Assembly: GCA_900555715.1 (NCBI GenBank)
Contig: USMC01000001.1
Location: forward strand, 62,001-126,000
Length of the DNA stretch: 64,000 bases
Reading direction: 5' to 3'
DNA from: an uncultured Porphyromonadaceae bacterium
Lineage (GTDB): Bacteria > Bacteroidota > Bacteroidia > Bacteroidales > Muribaculaceae
The position numbers and the translations under genes were made by a program. Each line of letters begins with the position of its first letter. Within the stretch, counting starts at the first letter, position 1. The notes beneath the pieces are model-generated. The model saw only the letters and a list, made by a program, of their open reading frames with translations. It had not been told where the DNA came from and ran no database searches. Positions 1 through 9,502 of the stretch are shown here, in pieces.

Positions 1-1
1 A

Positions 2-3000
2 CCCTACACCGATTTCTCTGCAAGTGTCATCGTCACGGCAGCCGACGGTTCAGCTTCCGAAACAATGAAAAACTTCACGACAGGCAAACCGTATGTTCTT
101 GAAGTTTCCGCTCCGCAGACTACGGTTGAAACATCCGCTCCCGCAGCTGTCAATTTCAAGGCTTACGATGCCAACGGCAAGGAAGTGAACATTGCAGTTA
201 ACTGGTCGTTGCGCGGAGAAGGCAGCACCAACGGCGAAGCAATGCGCGGCGTAGCCACCACCGGCAAGCCTCTGGAAATAGATCTTTCCCGTTTCGGCGC
301 CGGACGCTTCCGCATGACTGTGGAGCCCGTCGATACTGTATTGGCTAATCCCACCGACAACCTCATCCTGACGCTCTACAATGTCGATAAAGGGCAGATT
401 CCTGCCGACAGCAAAATATTCGTGCCCGTCACCACTATCAGTGCCGGCGAAGATGTCCTTGTAGGTGTCAATGTCGACAAGGCATATATCTATGCCGTCC
501 AGCGCCAGGGAAAGAAACTTGAAAAAATACGTCTGCACACCCTGTCGCGCGGTTATAACAGAATTCCCGCCGTCATCGGCGACCCCGAGAATGCCCAGCT
601 TCTTCTGACATGGGTTCTTGGCGAAAAAGTGGAAAATGCAGAAATCGACATCCGACGTCCGGAAACGAAGCTTCCCGAAGTAAAGGCAGAGAGTTTCCGC
701 GACCGTCTCACTCCCGGTGCCTCCGAGACGTGGCGTTTCCGTCTTCTCGATGCCGACGGGAAGGCTCTGGATGCCGCTATGGTTGCCACTCTCTACAACC
801 GCGCCCTCGAAGAGCTTGAAAAACCGTCGGTTCCGGTTAATTTCGGATTCTATAAACCGTCGTACAACATCTGGCTCAACACCGCTATGCCGTACGGAGT
901 GACGGCATCGGCACGCAAACTGCTGAATAGATGCATCAAATGTTATTTTGTTTATCCGACATTCCTTTTCGAGAACTACTATTCGTTGGGGAGTATCCGC
1001 ATCGGTGGATTGGGACGGGCGACGGCTAAATATGCCGCCAATGCCGCACCAGACCTTCTCATAGTCGAGGATGAGGCTGCGCTAATGAAAAGCGAGGTAG
1101 CCGAAAGCGTCGAGGAGGGGAACGCTGACGGCGGCGCACAGCCGCAGGACGCCGGGCAGTTCGAATACCGCGAGGGAGAGGCACTTCAGGGCTTCTGGGA
1201 GCCATCGCTCGTGTCGGACAAAGACGGTAATATCGACATCACATTTACCGTACCCAATGCCATTGGTTCGTGGCGTCTCAACGCTTTCGCCTGGTCGAAG
1301 AATACTGACGCGGCACGGTTCATAGGCGAATGCCTTGCCAACAAGCCAGTCATGGTTCAGCCCAATCTGCCGCGCTTCCTGCGCCAGGGCGACAAGGCTC
1401 GCGTTCTCGCAACGGTATACAACAACAGCGACACCGCAACCGATGTGACAACGACAGTCGAGATTTTCGACGTAGCCACAGGCAATGTCATCGGCACTTC
1501 AACAAGCACTGAACACATAGCCGCCAAAGGCTCCGCCCTTGCCGCCATTGATGTCACGGCTCCTGTCGACGCGTCTTCGCTCGGCTACCGCGTGCGCAGT
1601 CAGGCGGGACAGTTTGCCGACGGCGAGCAGACGCTTATTCCTATCCTGTCGTCGTCGACAACGGTCATAGAAAGCACGGAGTTCTATCTCAACCCCGGCG
1701 ACAAGCGTCCGTTCGAATTCACGATGAAAAACCCGAAGGATGCGTCGCTCACCCTGCAGTATTGCCAGAATCCTGTATGGACGGCAGTCAAGGCAATGCG
1801 CGGCATCGCCGGACAGCAACCCTCGACATCGTCGGCTCTTGTTTCGAAAATATTCTCGGCTCTCGCCGCGAAGAAGATAGTGGGCGGTAACAAAGACATT
1901 TCCGCCGCCATCGCGCAGTGGCGCGACAATCCGTCGGAACATGCCCTAACATCCATGCTTGAGAGAAACGAAGCTCTCAAACGTCTGCTTCTCGATCAGA
2001 CACCGTGGCTCCAGACAGCGTCGAACGAGAGTCAGCGCATGGCAGCGCTCTGCCAGCTTCTCGACCCCGTTCAGACCGACGCCTCCCTCCGCACCTCCGT
2101 GACGGCTCTGCTGAAGCTGCGCAACGCCGACGGCGGATTCGCATGGACTTCATGGGCTGAGAAGTCGTCGGTATGGTCTACCGAGAATATTCTCACAACT
2201 CTCGGCATCGCCAATTCTCTCGGAATGCTTCCCGCCGACTCGAAACTCAACGATATTCTCCAGCCTGCGTTCAACTACCTCGCCGCCGAGGTTCAGCGCT
2301 ATGGAATGCCCGACACCGACAGGAGCCTCGCTCTCATTGCCGCACTTCTGCCGCAGCTCGACACTAACCGCGCCGCAGCACTGATAGACCGCACTCTCGC
2401 CGATGTCGCTGCCAGCTGGAAGAAAGGCAATGTCGTCGACAAGGCATGGTCGGTTATTCTTCTTGAAAAGAAACAGCCTGCTGTAGCCGCAGAGATTCTT
2501 GAGTCCATCCGCCAGTTCGGTGTCGTCCGGTCCGGTCAGGGAATGTGCTTCCCCAGCATCAGCGACATCCGCGGCTACGCCACCATCATTCAGGCATACT
2601 CCCTGATGAAAGCTCCCGCCGCCGACATCGACGCCATGCGTCAGTGGGTAATCGTCCAGGCTCAGGCAAACGATGATTTCGGAACCTATAATCCCGACTA
2701 TATCGTCGCCGCGCTCCTTATGACAGGCAGCGAGTGGACGTCCGTTCCTGTGGCACAGAATGTCACAGTCGACGGCAAGCCGCTCGAAATAGGCGCTGTC
2801 GAGAGCTCTACCGGCTATTTCTGCGAGCCTATCAACGGCACCGGCAGCAAGATCACCGTGAGTGTACAGCCAAACGGTGTCACGCCGTCCTACGGCTCTG
2901 TCATCGCCATCAGCCGCCAGCCAATGACGAAAGTCAAGGCGCGTGCCGGCCGCGACCTTTCGATTGAGAAGCGTGTGCTTGTACAGCGCGACGGACAGTG

Positions 3001-3352
3001 GGTAGAGACAAACAGCTTTGCCCTCGGCGAACGCGTGCGCGTGCAGCTCACCATAGTTGCCAAGCGCGACCTCGAATATGTGAGCATCGACGACGAGCGT
3101 CCTGCCACGTTCGAGCCTGTCGAGCAGCTTCCCGGCTATGTATGGGACGGCGGAACGAGCTTCTACCGCGAGAACCTCGACGCAAGCACGCGTCTGTTCA
3201 TATCATGGCTCGGCAAAGGCTCATATCATATCACTTATGACATGACAGCCAATGTCGCAGGCTCTTTCACCTCCGGTATCGCTACTCTCCAGAGTCAGCT
3301 CGCCCCCGAACTGACAGCCCATTCCGGCTCCGCTGCAATTTCGGTCGAGTAA
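2..3352 (+). CDS. alpha-2-macroglobulin family protein, C-terminal part
   Basis: The gene is cut by the window edge: the reading frame is open from base 2, so the ATG at 65 is not its start. The roughly 1,117 residues seen hold a mid-protein stretch of macroglobulin-like beta domains, then the typical A2M segment (GFWEPSLVSDKDGNIDITF, about residue 398), then an alpha-helical toroid resembling the thioester domain (about 600-920), and a beta-rich C-terminal domain. Family members are large envelope proteins thought to trap proteases together with penicillin-binding proteins. The place where thioester members carry CxEQ reads GQQPSTSS instead, so this copy should lack the covalent trap. It is followed by a strong terminator. 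The family call is firm; the role is inferred. Confidence 0.85.
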   Translation, partial: PYTDFSASVIVTAADGSASETMKNFTTGKPYVLEVSAPQTTVETSAPAAVNFKAYDANGKEVNIAVNWSLRGEGSTNGEAMRGVATTGKPLEIDLSRFGAGRFRMTVEPVDTVLANPTDNLILTLYNVDKGQIPADSKIFVPVTTISAGEDVLVGVNVDKAYIYAVQRQGKKLEKIRLHTLSRGYNRIPAVIGDPENAQLLLTWVLGEKVENAEIDIRRPETKLPEVKAESFRDRLTPGASETWRFRLLDADGKALDAAMVATLYNRALEELEKPSVPVNFGFYKPSYNIWLNTAMPYGVTASARKLLNRCIKCYFVYPTFLFENYYSLGSIRIGGLGRATAKYAANAAPDLLIVEDEAALMKSEVAESVEEGNADGGAQPQDAGQFEYREGEALQGFWEPSLVSDKDGNIDITFTVPNAIGSWRLNAFAWSKNTDAARFIGECLANKPVMVQPNLPRFLRQGDKARVLATVYNNSDTATDVTTTVEIFDVATGNVIGTSTSTEHIAAKGSALAAIDVTAPVDASSLGYRVRSQAGQFADGEQTLIPILSSSTTVIESTEFYLNPGDKRPFEFTMKNPKDASLTLQYCQNPVWTAVKAMRGIAGQQPSTSSALVSKIFSALAAKKIVGGNKDISAAIAQWRDNPSEHALTSMLERNEALKRLLLDQTPWLQTASNESQRMAALCQLLDPVQTDASLRTSVTALLKLRNADGGFAWTSWAEKSSVWSTENILTTLGIANSLGMLPADSKLNDILQPAFNYLAAEVQRYGMPDTDRSLALIAALLPQLDTNRAAALIDRTLADVAASWKKGNVVDKAWSVILLEKKQPAVAAEILESIRQFGVVRSGQGMCFPSISDIRGYATIIQAYSLMKAPAADIDAMRQWVIVQAQANDDFGTYNPDYIVAALLMTGSEWTSVPVAQNVTVDGKPLEIGAVESSTGYFCEPINGTGSKITVSVQPNGVTPSYGSVIAISRQPMTKVKARAGRDLSIEKRVLVQRDGQWVETNSFALGERVRVQLTIVAKRDLEYVSIDDERPATFEPVEQLPGYVWDGGTSFYRENLDASTRLFISWLGKGSYHITYDMTANVAGSFTSGIATLQSQLAPELTAHSGSAAISVE

Positions 3353-3374
3353 GGGCATATCTAAAATTAATCTT

Positions 3375-3417
3375 CCGGAAATCCGGCAATAATTTTTGCC
3401 GGGTTTTCGGAATTTTT
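3375..3417 (+). terminator. Rho-independent terminator after the A2M-like gene
   Basis: A 15-bp stem (3375-3389 with 3396-3410, two G-U pairs) has a 6-base loop and is followed at once by AATTTTTG. Confidence 0.8.
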
Positions 3418-3458
3418 GTATATTTATGCAATAATATCAGTAACTTTGTGTAACTTTG
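3415..3458 (+). promoter_or_regulatory. Bacteroidota-type promoter of the DUF4855 gene
   Basis: A TTTG (3415-3418) lies 22 bases before TAACTTTG (3441-3448), and a second TAACTTTG follows at 3451-3458. These match the -33 and -7 elements of the Bacteroidota sigma factor. The second -7 overlaps the first possible TTG codon of the gene, which argues for the later start at 3486. Confidence 0.6.
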
Positions 3459-3485
3459 CAGAAACAGCTTATTAATTCTATTATT

Positions 3486-4856
3486 TTGAAAAAACTTCTT
3501 TTACTCTCAATCCTTCTCTGCAGCGCTCTTTTCTCCCGCGGTCAGTTTTCAGCTGCTACCGATATCGACGATCTCGCGCTGATATACATAGGCAGTCAGC
3601 ACCGGCCCGACTGGAACGAAGAACAGTTTCTGCCTTATGTGAAGCATACCTATCCCGACGGCAAGTCGTCCTGGATGTTCGACGGCTTCCTTCTCATCGA
3701 GTTCCAGGCCTGGAACAGCGATGGCAAGGTGGTGTCGTTCGGTGAATCGAATTCCCAGGGCGCACAGAAAGTCGACCTGGAGCGCCTTATCAAGGTTCAG
3801 CTCGGCATAGAGAGCGGCAACGGCTGCCGCGCCCTCGACAACCTTATCGGCAAACTCATTCCCGAACTCGGCGAGCCTGGGCACAAGCATAAGGTTGTGC
3901 TAACCCTGCCGGTGGCGGAAGCGAAGTCGGGCGATACATGGGGTTCTGTCAACGGCAAGCCGCTTAATCTTGAAAACCGCCTCGACCGCGAGAAGGCTAT
4001 GATGTGGTATATCGACTATGCTATGGAGCTATGGAAGCAATGCGACTTCAAGCATCTTGAACTCGACGGAGTATATTGGACAAAGGAAGCGTTTAGCGCC
4101 GACGACAAAATACTTCTGCAATATATGAATCGATACTATAAGGAAAAAGGCTTGCTCGTCTACTGGATTCCGTATTTTTTTGCTTCTGGACGCGGCGATT
4201 GGAAAGAATTCGGTATGGATGTGGCATATCTTCAGCCCAACTACTATTTCCAGAGCACCACCCCGTACTCCCGTCTGGAGGAGGCTATAGACTACGCGTG
4301 GCTCAACGGTCTGGGGCTGGAAATGGAATTTGAGGGCTATGCCTACGGATGGAATCCGCAGACAGGTATCAGGACACGCTATCCTGTCGGCAACACCGGC
4401 ATGTATGATTTCGGCAACCATGTCTATTATCAGCGTCTGGTCGACTATATCGACGCTTTCGAAGACGGCGCCGTGTTCGATTGCCTTCCGATAGCCTACT
4501 ATTCCGGCTTTCAGGCGGTCTATGAGTTTGAAAATTCGGGAAACCCCAAGGATAAGGAAATCATGGACCGTCTGGCGCGCCTGCTCAACGAGCGACATAT
4601 CACGACAGGGTGGGACAGCGAGCCGCGTGCCGGTGTAAGCGACGTTGTGACGCCGGAATTTCCTATCGCCCGCGGTATGCGCGGAGCGATATATGTCGAC
4701 GACCGCGCCGGGGACGATGTTGTTATCTGCACCACCGACGGCAAAAACATCCCCGTCGCCGGCAGGAAGCACAGCTACGGCATGGTCGTACCATGTGCGC
4801 CTGGTCTCTACGTTGTCCGCGCCGGCGACAGAACGGCGAAAGTCGTAGTAAGATAA
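3486..4856 (+). CDS. DUF4855 domain secreted protein
   Basis: This is an exported protein of 456 residues with a DUF4855 domain, a family common in Bacteroidales and resembling TIM-barrel glycoside hydrolases; no reaction is established. The frame has no ATG near its beginning. I chose the TTG at 3486 because it gives a clean signal peptide (KKLLLLSILLCSALFSRGQ) and lies downstream of both -7 elements; an upstream TTG at 3456 lies within the promoter. DUF4855-like signatures include SSWMFDGFLLIE near the start and LELDGVYWTKE in the middle. A short beta domain closes the protein (about 395-456). It has its own promoter and terminator, so it is probably monocistronic. The start codon is the least certain point. 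Confidence 0.78.
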   Translation: MKKLLLLSILLCSALFSRGQFSAATDIDDLALIYIGSQHRPDWNEEQFLPYVKHTYPDGKSSWMFDGFLLIEFQAWNSDGKVVSFGESNSQGAQKVDLERLIKVQLGIESGNGCRALDNLIGKLIPELGEPGHKHKVVLTLPVAEAKSGDTWGSVNGKPLNLENRLDREKAMMWYIDYAMELWKQCDFKHLELDGVYWTKEAFSADDKILLQYMNRYYKEKGLLVYWIPYFFASGRGDWKEFGMDVAYLQPNYYFQSTTPYSRLEEAIDYAWLNGLGLEMEFEGYAYGWNPQTGIRTRYPVGNTGMYDFGNHVYYQRLVDYIDAFEDGAVFDCLPIAYYSGFQAVYEFENSGNPKDKEIMDRLARLLNERHITTGWDSEPRAGVSDVVTPEFPIARGMRGAIYVDDRAGDDVVICTTDGKNIPVAGRKHSYGMVVPCAPGLYVVRAGDRTAKVVVR

Positions 4857-4882
4857 CACACGAATATATAAACCTGAGTATA

Positions 4883-4925
4883 AAAGCCATGGTGCCACTC
4901 ACAGTGCCGCCGTGGCTTTAGTTTT
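4883..4925 (+). terminator. Rho-independent terminator after the DUF4855 gene
   Basis: A 10-bp stem AAAGCCATGG / CCGTGGCTTT (4883-4892 with 4910-4919) is followed by AGTTTTT. The rest of the gap up to 5182 holds only the proposed left att site and an integrase promoter element. Confidence 0.75.
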
Positions 4926-5061
4926 TGTATATGGCAGAAAATTTGTAATTCTCCGCGATATAAAACGGGAAAAACGGGGATAAAATTAAATGCAAGCAAA
5001 TAAACGGATTAGCAAGAGGCTGGTTTTCCGCGATTTGCCTGCAAATGGGGCGATTTTCTCA

Positions 5062-5082
5062 AAAAGTACACCTTTTGTACCC
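5062..5082 (+). repeat. Proposed attL of the ICE
   Basis: The site is an imperfect palindrome, GTAC-ACCTTTT-GTAC, with flanks AAAA and CC. It matches 56246-56266 except for three bases in the central seven, as expected if the coupling bases differ between host and element, a behaviour known for CTnDOT-type integrases. It lies 100 bp before the integrase gene. Confidence 0.5.
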
Positions 5083-5157
5083 TGTTTCAAGAACATTCGG
5101 GATATGTGAAGTGTTAAGGACTGTAAACGGCGATTTTCAAAATCTTATGACCGCGCT

Positions 5158-5165
5158 TATCTTTG
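5158..5165 (+). promoter_or_regulatory. -7 element of the integrase promoter
   Basis: TATCTTTG ends 17 bases before the ATG of the integrase. No clear TTTG is found 19-21 bases upstream, so the promoter may be weak or need an activator. Confidence 0.45.
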
Positions 5166-5182
5166 CGGAAAATTCATGATTT

Positions 5183-6436
5183 ATGGCAAAAATAGAAAAT
5201 CGCAAGAAACAGAATCCCAAGCTCCAACAGTCCGAGTTGAGCGACGGACGCGCCAGCCTCTATCTGGAATACTATGTAGGACGAACCGAGAATCCCGTGC
5301 TTGACGAGAACGGTGAGCAGGTGTTCTACACCGAAGGGGCAATGGCGGGGAAACCCAAATTCAAAATCAAGCATACCCGTAAGAAGGAGAACCTCAACCT
5401 CTACATCTGGCTTCATCCCAGAACACCGCAGGAGCGGTTGCAGAACAGGAACACACTCGCGCTTGCCGAGAAGATACGCTTCGAGCGTGAGCAGACATTT
5501 CTCGAAGACCGCGAAGGATACCGTCTTCGCAAGGAAATGGACGATGATTTCATCGAGTTCTGCCGTGAGTTCTGCAAATCCCCTACGCTTACCAAGCACA
5601 TTCAGGATGTTCAGAGCCGTGGGCTGAAGAAATTCATCCGTTTCCTTGAATCCACTCCGAGATACGAGAAATTCAAGGACAGCCTGAAGATGAAACAGCT
5701 TACACCTGAAATGGTGGGAGCGTTTGTGGAATACCTGAAAGCCAACGGACGGGGCGACGGGCCGAAAGCCTATTTCCGGCTGTTCAAGCGTATGGTCACT
5801 GCGGCTGTTGACAAAGACCTCATCAAGAAGAACCCCTGTCGCGGCTTCGTCATCAAGAACGACAACATGACCCTGCAAAAGGAGATTCTGTTACCCGAAG
5901 AAATTGACCGTCTTGTGGCGACACGTTTCGACGGCGAGAAAATCGAGATACACCGGGCCTTCATTTTCGGTCTTTATACCGGGGCGCGCTGGTGCGACAC
6001 AAGCAAACTGACTTACCGCAATGTGGACTATACCACAAAGACCCTGCGTTTCCAGCAGCAGAAAACAAAGGGGCACAGCAATTGCAGCTGGGTTATAGTT
6101 CCGCTGAACGACACGCTAATCCGTCTTATCGGGCAGCCGGGAAGCGACGATTACGACGAGCGCATATTCAAGGTGCCTCTTTATGACACCTGCAACCGCT
6201 ATCTCGGCAAATGGGTGAAGAGGGCCGGAATAAAGAAAAAAATATCATGGCACTGCGCCCGCCACAGTTTTGCAGTGAATGTACTTAACCGAGGAGCCAA
6301 CATCAAGACGGTATCAAGTCTTCTCGGCCACACATCGCTAAAGATGACAGAACGGTATCTCCATGTCGTTGACAGTCTGAAACAGGATGCAATAGACTCG
6401 CTCGGAGAAATCAAATTCAGTGCCGTAGGCAGCTGA
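5183..6436 (+). CDS. int: Tyrosine recombinase, ICE integrase
   Basis: A 417-residue integrase expected to catalyse integration and, with an excisionase, excision of the element. An N-terminal arm-binding region (about 1-110) is followed by a SAM-like core-binding domain (about 115-210) and the catalytic domain. Catalytic residues are visible: first Arg in TGARWCD (about 270), the HCARHSF box (His-x-x-Arg, about 355), and the late His in LLGHTSLKMTERY with Tyr as nucleophile. It sits at the element edge next to the proposed attL. A terminator follows directly. It differs strongly from the second recombinase at 39464, which I read as an invertase. Confidence 0.92.
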   Translation: MAKIENRKKQNPKLQQSELSDGRASLYLEYYVGRTENPVLDENGEQVFYTEGAMAGKPKFKIKHTRKKENLNLYIWLHPRTPQERLQNRNTLALAEKIRFEREQTFLEDREGYRLRKEMDDDFIEFCREFCKSPTLTKHIQDVQSRGLKKFIRFLESTPRYEKFKDSLKMKQLTPEMVGAFVEYLKANGRGDGPKAYFRLFKRMVTAAVDKDLIKKNPCRGFVIKNDNMTLQKEILLPEEIDRLVATRFDGEKIEIHRAFIFGLYTGARWCDTSKLTYRNVDYTTKTLRFQQQKTKGHSNCSWVIVPLNDTLIRLIGQPGSDDYDERIFKVPLYDTCNRYLGKWVKRAGIKKKISWHCARHSFAVNVLNRGANIKTVSSLLGHTSLKMTERYLHVVDSLKQDAIDSLGEIKFSAVGS

Positions 6437-6460
6437 GTAAATTATACTTCAATAGTCTGA

Positions 6461-6497
6461 AAGAACCGATGAATCGTAATGATTTGTCGGTTCTTTT
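6461..6497 (+). terminator. Terminator after the integrase
   Basis: A 9-bp stem AAGAACCGA / TCGGTTCTT (6461-6469 with 6487-6495) is followed by TTG. I see nothing else in the remaining non-coding bases up to 6735. Confidence 0.7.
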
Positions 6498-6735
6498 GTC
6501 ATATATATGCCCTGCGAATGACAATATAATGCCAATCTCCTGCCATAAGCATATTTATATAATCAAAACAGTCGTTGACATTGTTGTTTTCATTGTGCTG
6601 CGGGAACCCCGTGATTCGCGGGTATGCCAAACCCTGTAAACTATACAAGCATATTAGTCCTGATTGGACACATTCACCACATAGGAACGTGGGATTTATT
6701 ATAAAAACACACCGCAGCGTCCGCTTTTACGGTAA

Positions 6736-7080
6736 ATGGATAATACAAGTTTTGTGATTCTCCCTGTCGAAAAGGTCAAGGAGATGATAGAGATTGCCGT
6801 GTCCGGTTGCTTTGACAAGGTACTTGCCGCATTGCAACCCAGACATGAGTCGGAATCGGTTGATATAGAGGGAGCTTTGGAGTTTCTCAATTCCAACGGC
6901 TACCGTATAGCCAAAGGGCAACTTTATAAGGAGACATCGGCGGGAAACATACCATATCACAAATTCGGGCACCGGCTGCATTTCAAAATATCGGAATTGC
7001 GGGAATGGGCGGAAACACGATTGGTGAACGGCAATTCCGTGGGGTACTACTGCAACGGCAAGTTTAACAAACGCCGATGA
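6736..7080 (+). CDS. Helix-turn-helix, excisionase-like DNA-binding protein
   Basis: A 114-residue protein with an HTH_17/MerR-type domain in its second half. The segment ALEFLNSNGYRIAKGQLYK followed by GNIPYHKFGHRLHF and SELREWAE is the usual excisionase-like layout: recognition helix, wing, and closing helix. Such proteins bend att DNA and steer tyrosine integrases towards excision, or act as regulators. Its position just behind the integrase supports an excisionase or recombination-directionality role, which is inferred. The first 40 residues show no known motif. Confidence 0.7.
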   Translation: MDNTSFVILPVEKVKEMIEIAVSGCFDKVLAALQPRHESESVDIEGALEFLNSNGYRIAKGQLYKETSAGNIPYHKFGHRLHFKISELREWAETRLVNGNSVGYYCNGKFNKRR

Positions 7081-7348
7081 CAAGCGAATATTGCGCGGTG
7101 GCAGAAAGTTGGCAGGACAACGGCAGACACCTGTCAGGGAATCTCACACATATACAGCGTTTTATCACTGAAAATCGTCATAAGAGATAATTAAAATCAG
7201 TACAGACAATGATAAATAATCAGAGACCCCCTCCCGGATGCAAAGCCATCCTAAAAAGGCATAGATACTGTGCCACTCCGAAAAAACAATAAACATAATT
7301 GGAGCGAAATCGTCAGATAGGCTCCCTAACACCTAATCACTACTTCAA

Positions 7349-7759
7349 ATGACTGAAACAGTAACCGTTTCAAGCAGCGAATTAAGTGCTATGAGAGCCG
7401 AACTGAGGGATCTCCGGGGCACTGTCGCATCGCTGGCGACAATCATTCATAAAATGGTTCACTCGCCGGCAGCCATCAGACAGGACAAAGATGATGAACA
7501 CCGTTCACTCACCGATGCGGAACGCGAATACCGAATCGACCGTCAGGAGCTTCAGGCACTCCTCGGCGTAAGCGAGAGGACCGCATACCGCAGGATAAAG
7601 GACTACGGATTCCGAGTGTTGCGTGAGAAGGGGGATGCGAGGTTCATTCTCGGAGAAGTCGCCGACCTTATAAGTCATCATGGACTCGGCTGGCACCCCT
7701 CCGCCCTTGACAGGATACTGTCAAGACGCTCCATAAAATCAAGGACACGACTGGCATGA
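7349..7759 (+). CDS. HTH DNA-binding protein of the ICE left region
   Basis: A 136-residue protein. It starts with a probable coiled coil (SELSAMRAELRDLRGTVASL) and ends with a helix-turn-helix reminiscent of excisionase-like proteins (RQELQALLGVSERTAYRRIK, then a wing and GEVADLISHH). It overlaps the next gene by 4 bases (ATGA), so the pair is translationally coupled. A DNA-binding role in excision or regulation is inferred from the fold and position. The 268 bases before it hold no recognisable feature. Confidence 0.65.
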   Translation: MTETVTVSSSELSAMRAELRDLRGTVASLATIIHKMVHSPAAIRQDKDDEHRSLTDAEREYRIDRQELQALLGVSERTAYRRIKDYGFRVLREKGDARFILGEVADLISHHGLGWHPSALDRILSRRSIKSRTRLA

Positions 7760-8058
7760 ACCGGACATTTGAGAAAACCGTCCTCGGCCTTCTTCAGACA
7801 GTTCTGGAAAGAATGGACTTTCTTGAACGGAAGATAACATTTAAAGGAAACTGTCCGCAGGAGGAGCCGAGAAGATGGACACCGAAAGATGTCGAGCGCA
7901 GGTTCGGCCTCGGTCTTCGCCAGCAGTACAACCTGAGGGCCAAAGGAATCCTGCCGTACTTTCAGAAAACTCCCAACGGTCCGATTTCATATCTCCCGGC
8001 CGATGTTCTTGACTACTATTTCGGAGACGGCGGAGTTCCGCCGCAAAAACAACCATAA
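7756..8058 (+). CDS. Small HTH protein
   Basis: A 100-residue protein coupled by a 4-base overlap to the preceding HTH gene. A short N-terminal helix (LGLLQTVLERMDFLERKI) precedes a HTH_17-like segment (TPKDVERRFGLGLRQQYNL, then GILPYFQ and ISYLPADVLDYYF). Pairs of small HTH genes between integrase and DUF3945 genes are usual in Bacteroidales ICEs. Its precise job is unknown; DNA binding during excision or regulation is the best guess. Confidence 0.6.
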   Translation: MNRTFEKTVLGLLQTVLERMDFLERKITFKGNCPQEEPRRWTPKDVERRFGLGLRQQYNLRAKGILPYFQKTPNGPISYLPADVLDYYFGDGGVPPQKQP

Positions 8059-8071
8059 GTAAAATTACAAT

Positions 8072-9445
8072 ATGGCACAAGACCAGACTAACGAGAAAGA
8101 CCAGGTGCTTATCGCCCGTAACAACGAGACGGGAGAAACAGGTGCTGTAAAAGGTCTGAAACAGGACGGCACACCGGACATGACGCCGTCGAAGTCCGCC
8201 AAACTGAGCGATCTCGTGGTATTCAATATCCACAAGAACCCGCTGGAGGCTTTTCTCTCCAACTTCGTGAGGCAGTGCAAGAACCCTTCGATGTTCAGTT
8301 TCTTCAAAGTAGATGCCGACAACGTGAACAGTGTCGGGCAGGTCGTCGAAGACGCGCTTAAAGACCCGGAGGCGAACAAAGCCATGCTTTCCGAGGCTAA
8401 AGTGGAAGTGAAGGCGGCGAACCGCAACAGCCATGCTATTGACGAATCCAAAATCGACTGGCAAGGTCTGAAAGACCGCTGGGGCATAGACCGCGAAATG
8501 CTTGAAAAAAGCGGAGACCTCAAGGAGATGCTCTACAACCGCAAGTCCCGGCTGGTAACCATTACCCCGACATTCGCCGGCGAGAAGTATTCGCTGGAAG
8601 CGCGTCTGTCATTCCGCGAGGACGCCAACGGGAATATCAAGGTCGTACCCCATTTTATCCGCAAGGAGCCGAATCTCGATCAGGAGTTTAACGGAGTCAA
8701 GTTCACGGACGAGGACAAGCAGAACCTCCGTACCTCCGGCAACCTCGGAAGGCTCGCCGATGTCGTTGACAAGGAGACCGGAGAGGTCATCCCCTCGTTC
8801 ATCAGCATCGACCGCCAGACAAACGAGATACTCAGTGTACCCGCTAAGTCTGTATTCGTCAAGGACACCATCGGGCAGACAAAGCTCGACATGGGAGAGA
8901 TCAACACCCTCAAAAGCGGCAAAGCCATTCCGGACAAGGAGATTGTTGACCGCAAGGGGAATAAATATACCGTCACTCTTCAGGTAAGCGCGGACAGGCG
9001 CGATGTGGAGTTTGTGCCTTCATACGCCTCTCAGAAACAGGCGCAGAGTGAAAGCAACGGTCAGAAAAAATCCACATGGCTCACTCAGGACGGTAAAATC
9101 AAGCCTATCACAAAATGGGCCGGGGTGCCGATGACCGAGAAGCAGCAGGCGGACTATGTCGCCGGCAAGACCGTGGTCCTCGACAATATGGTTGACAAGG
9201 AGGGGAAACCCTGCACCGTCTATCTGACATTCAACATGAACAAGCAGCGTCCCACCACCTCCTTCAAGGATCCGCGTCAGGCGGAGTCGATAACTCCCGC
9301 CAACGAAAGCCGCACTCAGATGGCTGTAAACAACGACGGAAAGACCGACGAGGCGACAAAGAAAATCAAGGAGCCTCTCGACAGAGGACAGACCGGTCCG
9401 AAGGACGAGAACCAACAGAAGAAATCAAAGGGGCGCAAGATGTGA
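8072..9445 (+). CDS. DUF3945 domain protein
   Basis: A 457-residue acidic/basic, largely soluble protein with no signal peptide. The centre (about 170-340) holds repeated DUF3945-type segments, for example FNGVKFTDEDKQNLRTSGNL and DMGEINTLKSGKAIPDKE, each a conserved module of this ICE family. The C-terminus is lysine-rich and low in complexity (KKSKGRKM). Proteins of this kind sit beside topoisomerase and helicase/methylase genes in Bacteroidales conjugative elements, suggesting a role in DNA processing or element maintenance, but no biochemical function is known. It begins 13 bases after the HTH gene and is probably co-transcribed. Confidence 0.75.
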   Translation: MAQDQTNEKDQVLIARNNETGETGAVKGLKQDGTPDMTPSKSAKLSDLVVFNIHKNPLEAFLSNFVRQCKNPSMFSFFKVDADNVNSVGQVVEDALKDPEANKAMLSEAKVEVKAANRNSHAIDESKIDWQGLKDRWGIDREMLEKSGDLKEMLYNRKSRLVTITPTFAGEKYSLEARLSFREDANGNIKVVPHFIRKEPNLDQEFNGVKFTDEDKQNLRTSGNLGRLADVVDKETGEVIPSFISIDRQTNEILSVPAKSVFVKDTIGQTKLDMGEINTLKSGKAIPDKEIVDRKGNKYTVTLQVSADRRDVEFVPSYASQKQAQSESNGQKKSTWLTQDGKIKPITKWAGVPMTEKQQADYVAGKTVVLDNMVDKEGKPCTVYLTFNMNKQRPTTSFKDPRQAESITPANESRTQMAVNNDGKTDEATKKIKEPLDRGQTGPKDENQQKKSKGRKM

Positions 9446-9502
9446 CCTCCCGCACAGCCCCGTCCACTTTATCCAACATCCAAAACTAAAAACAACCGTA
9501 AA

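Noticed and set aside
6575..6757. 60-codon frame after the integrase
   Set aside because: It has an unusual composition, no motif, and overlaps the start of the HTH gene in another frame.
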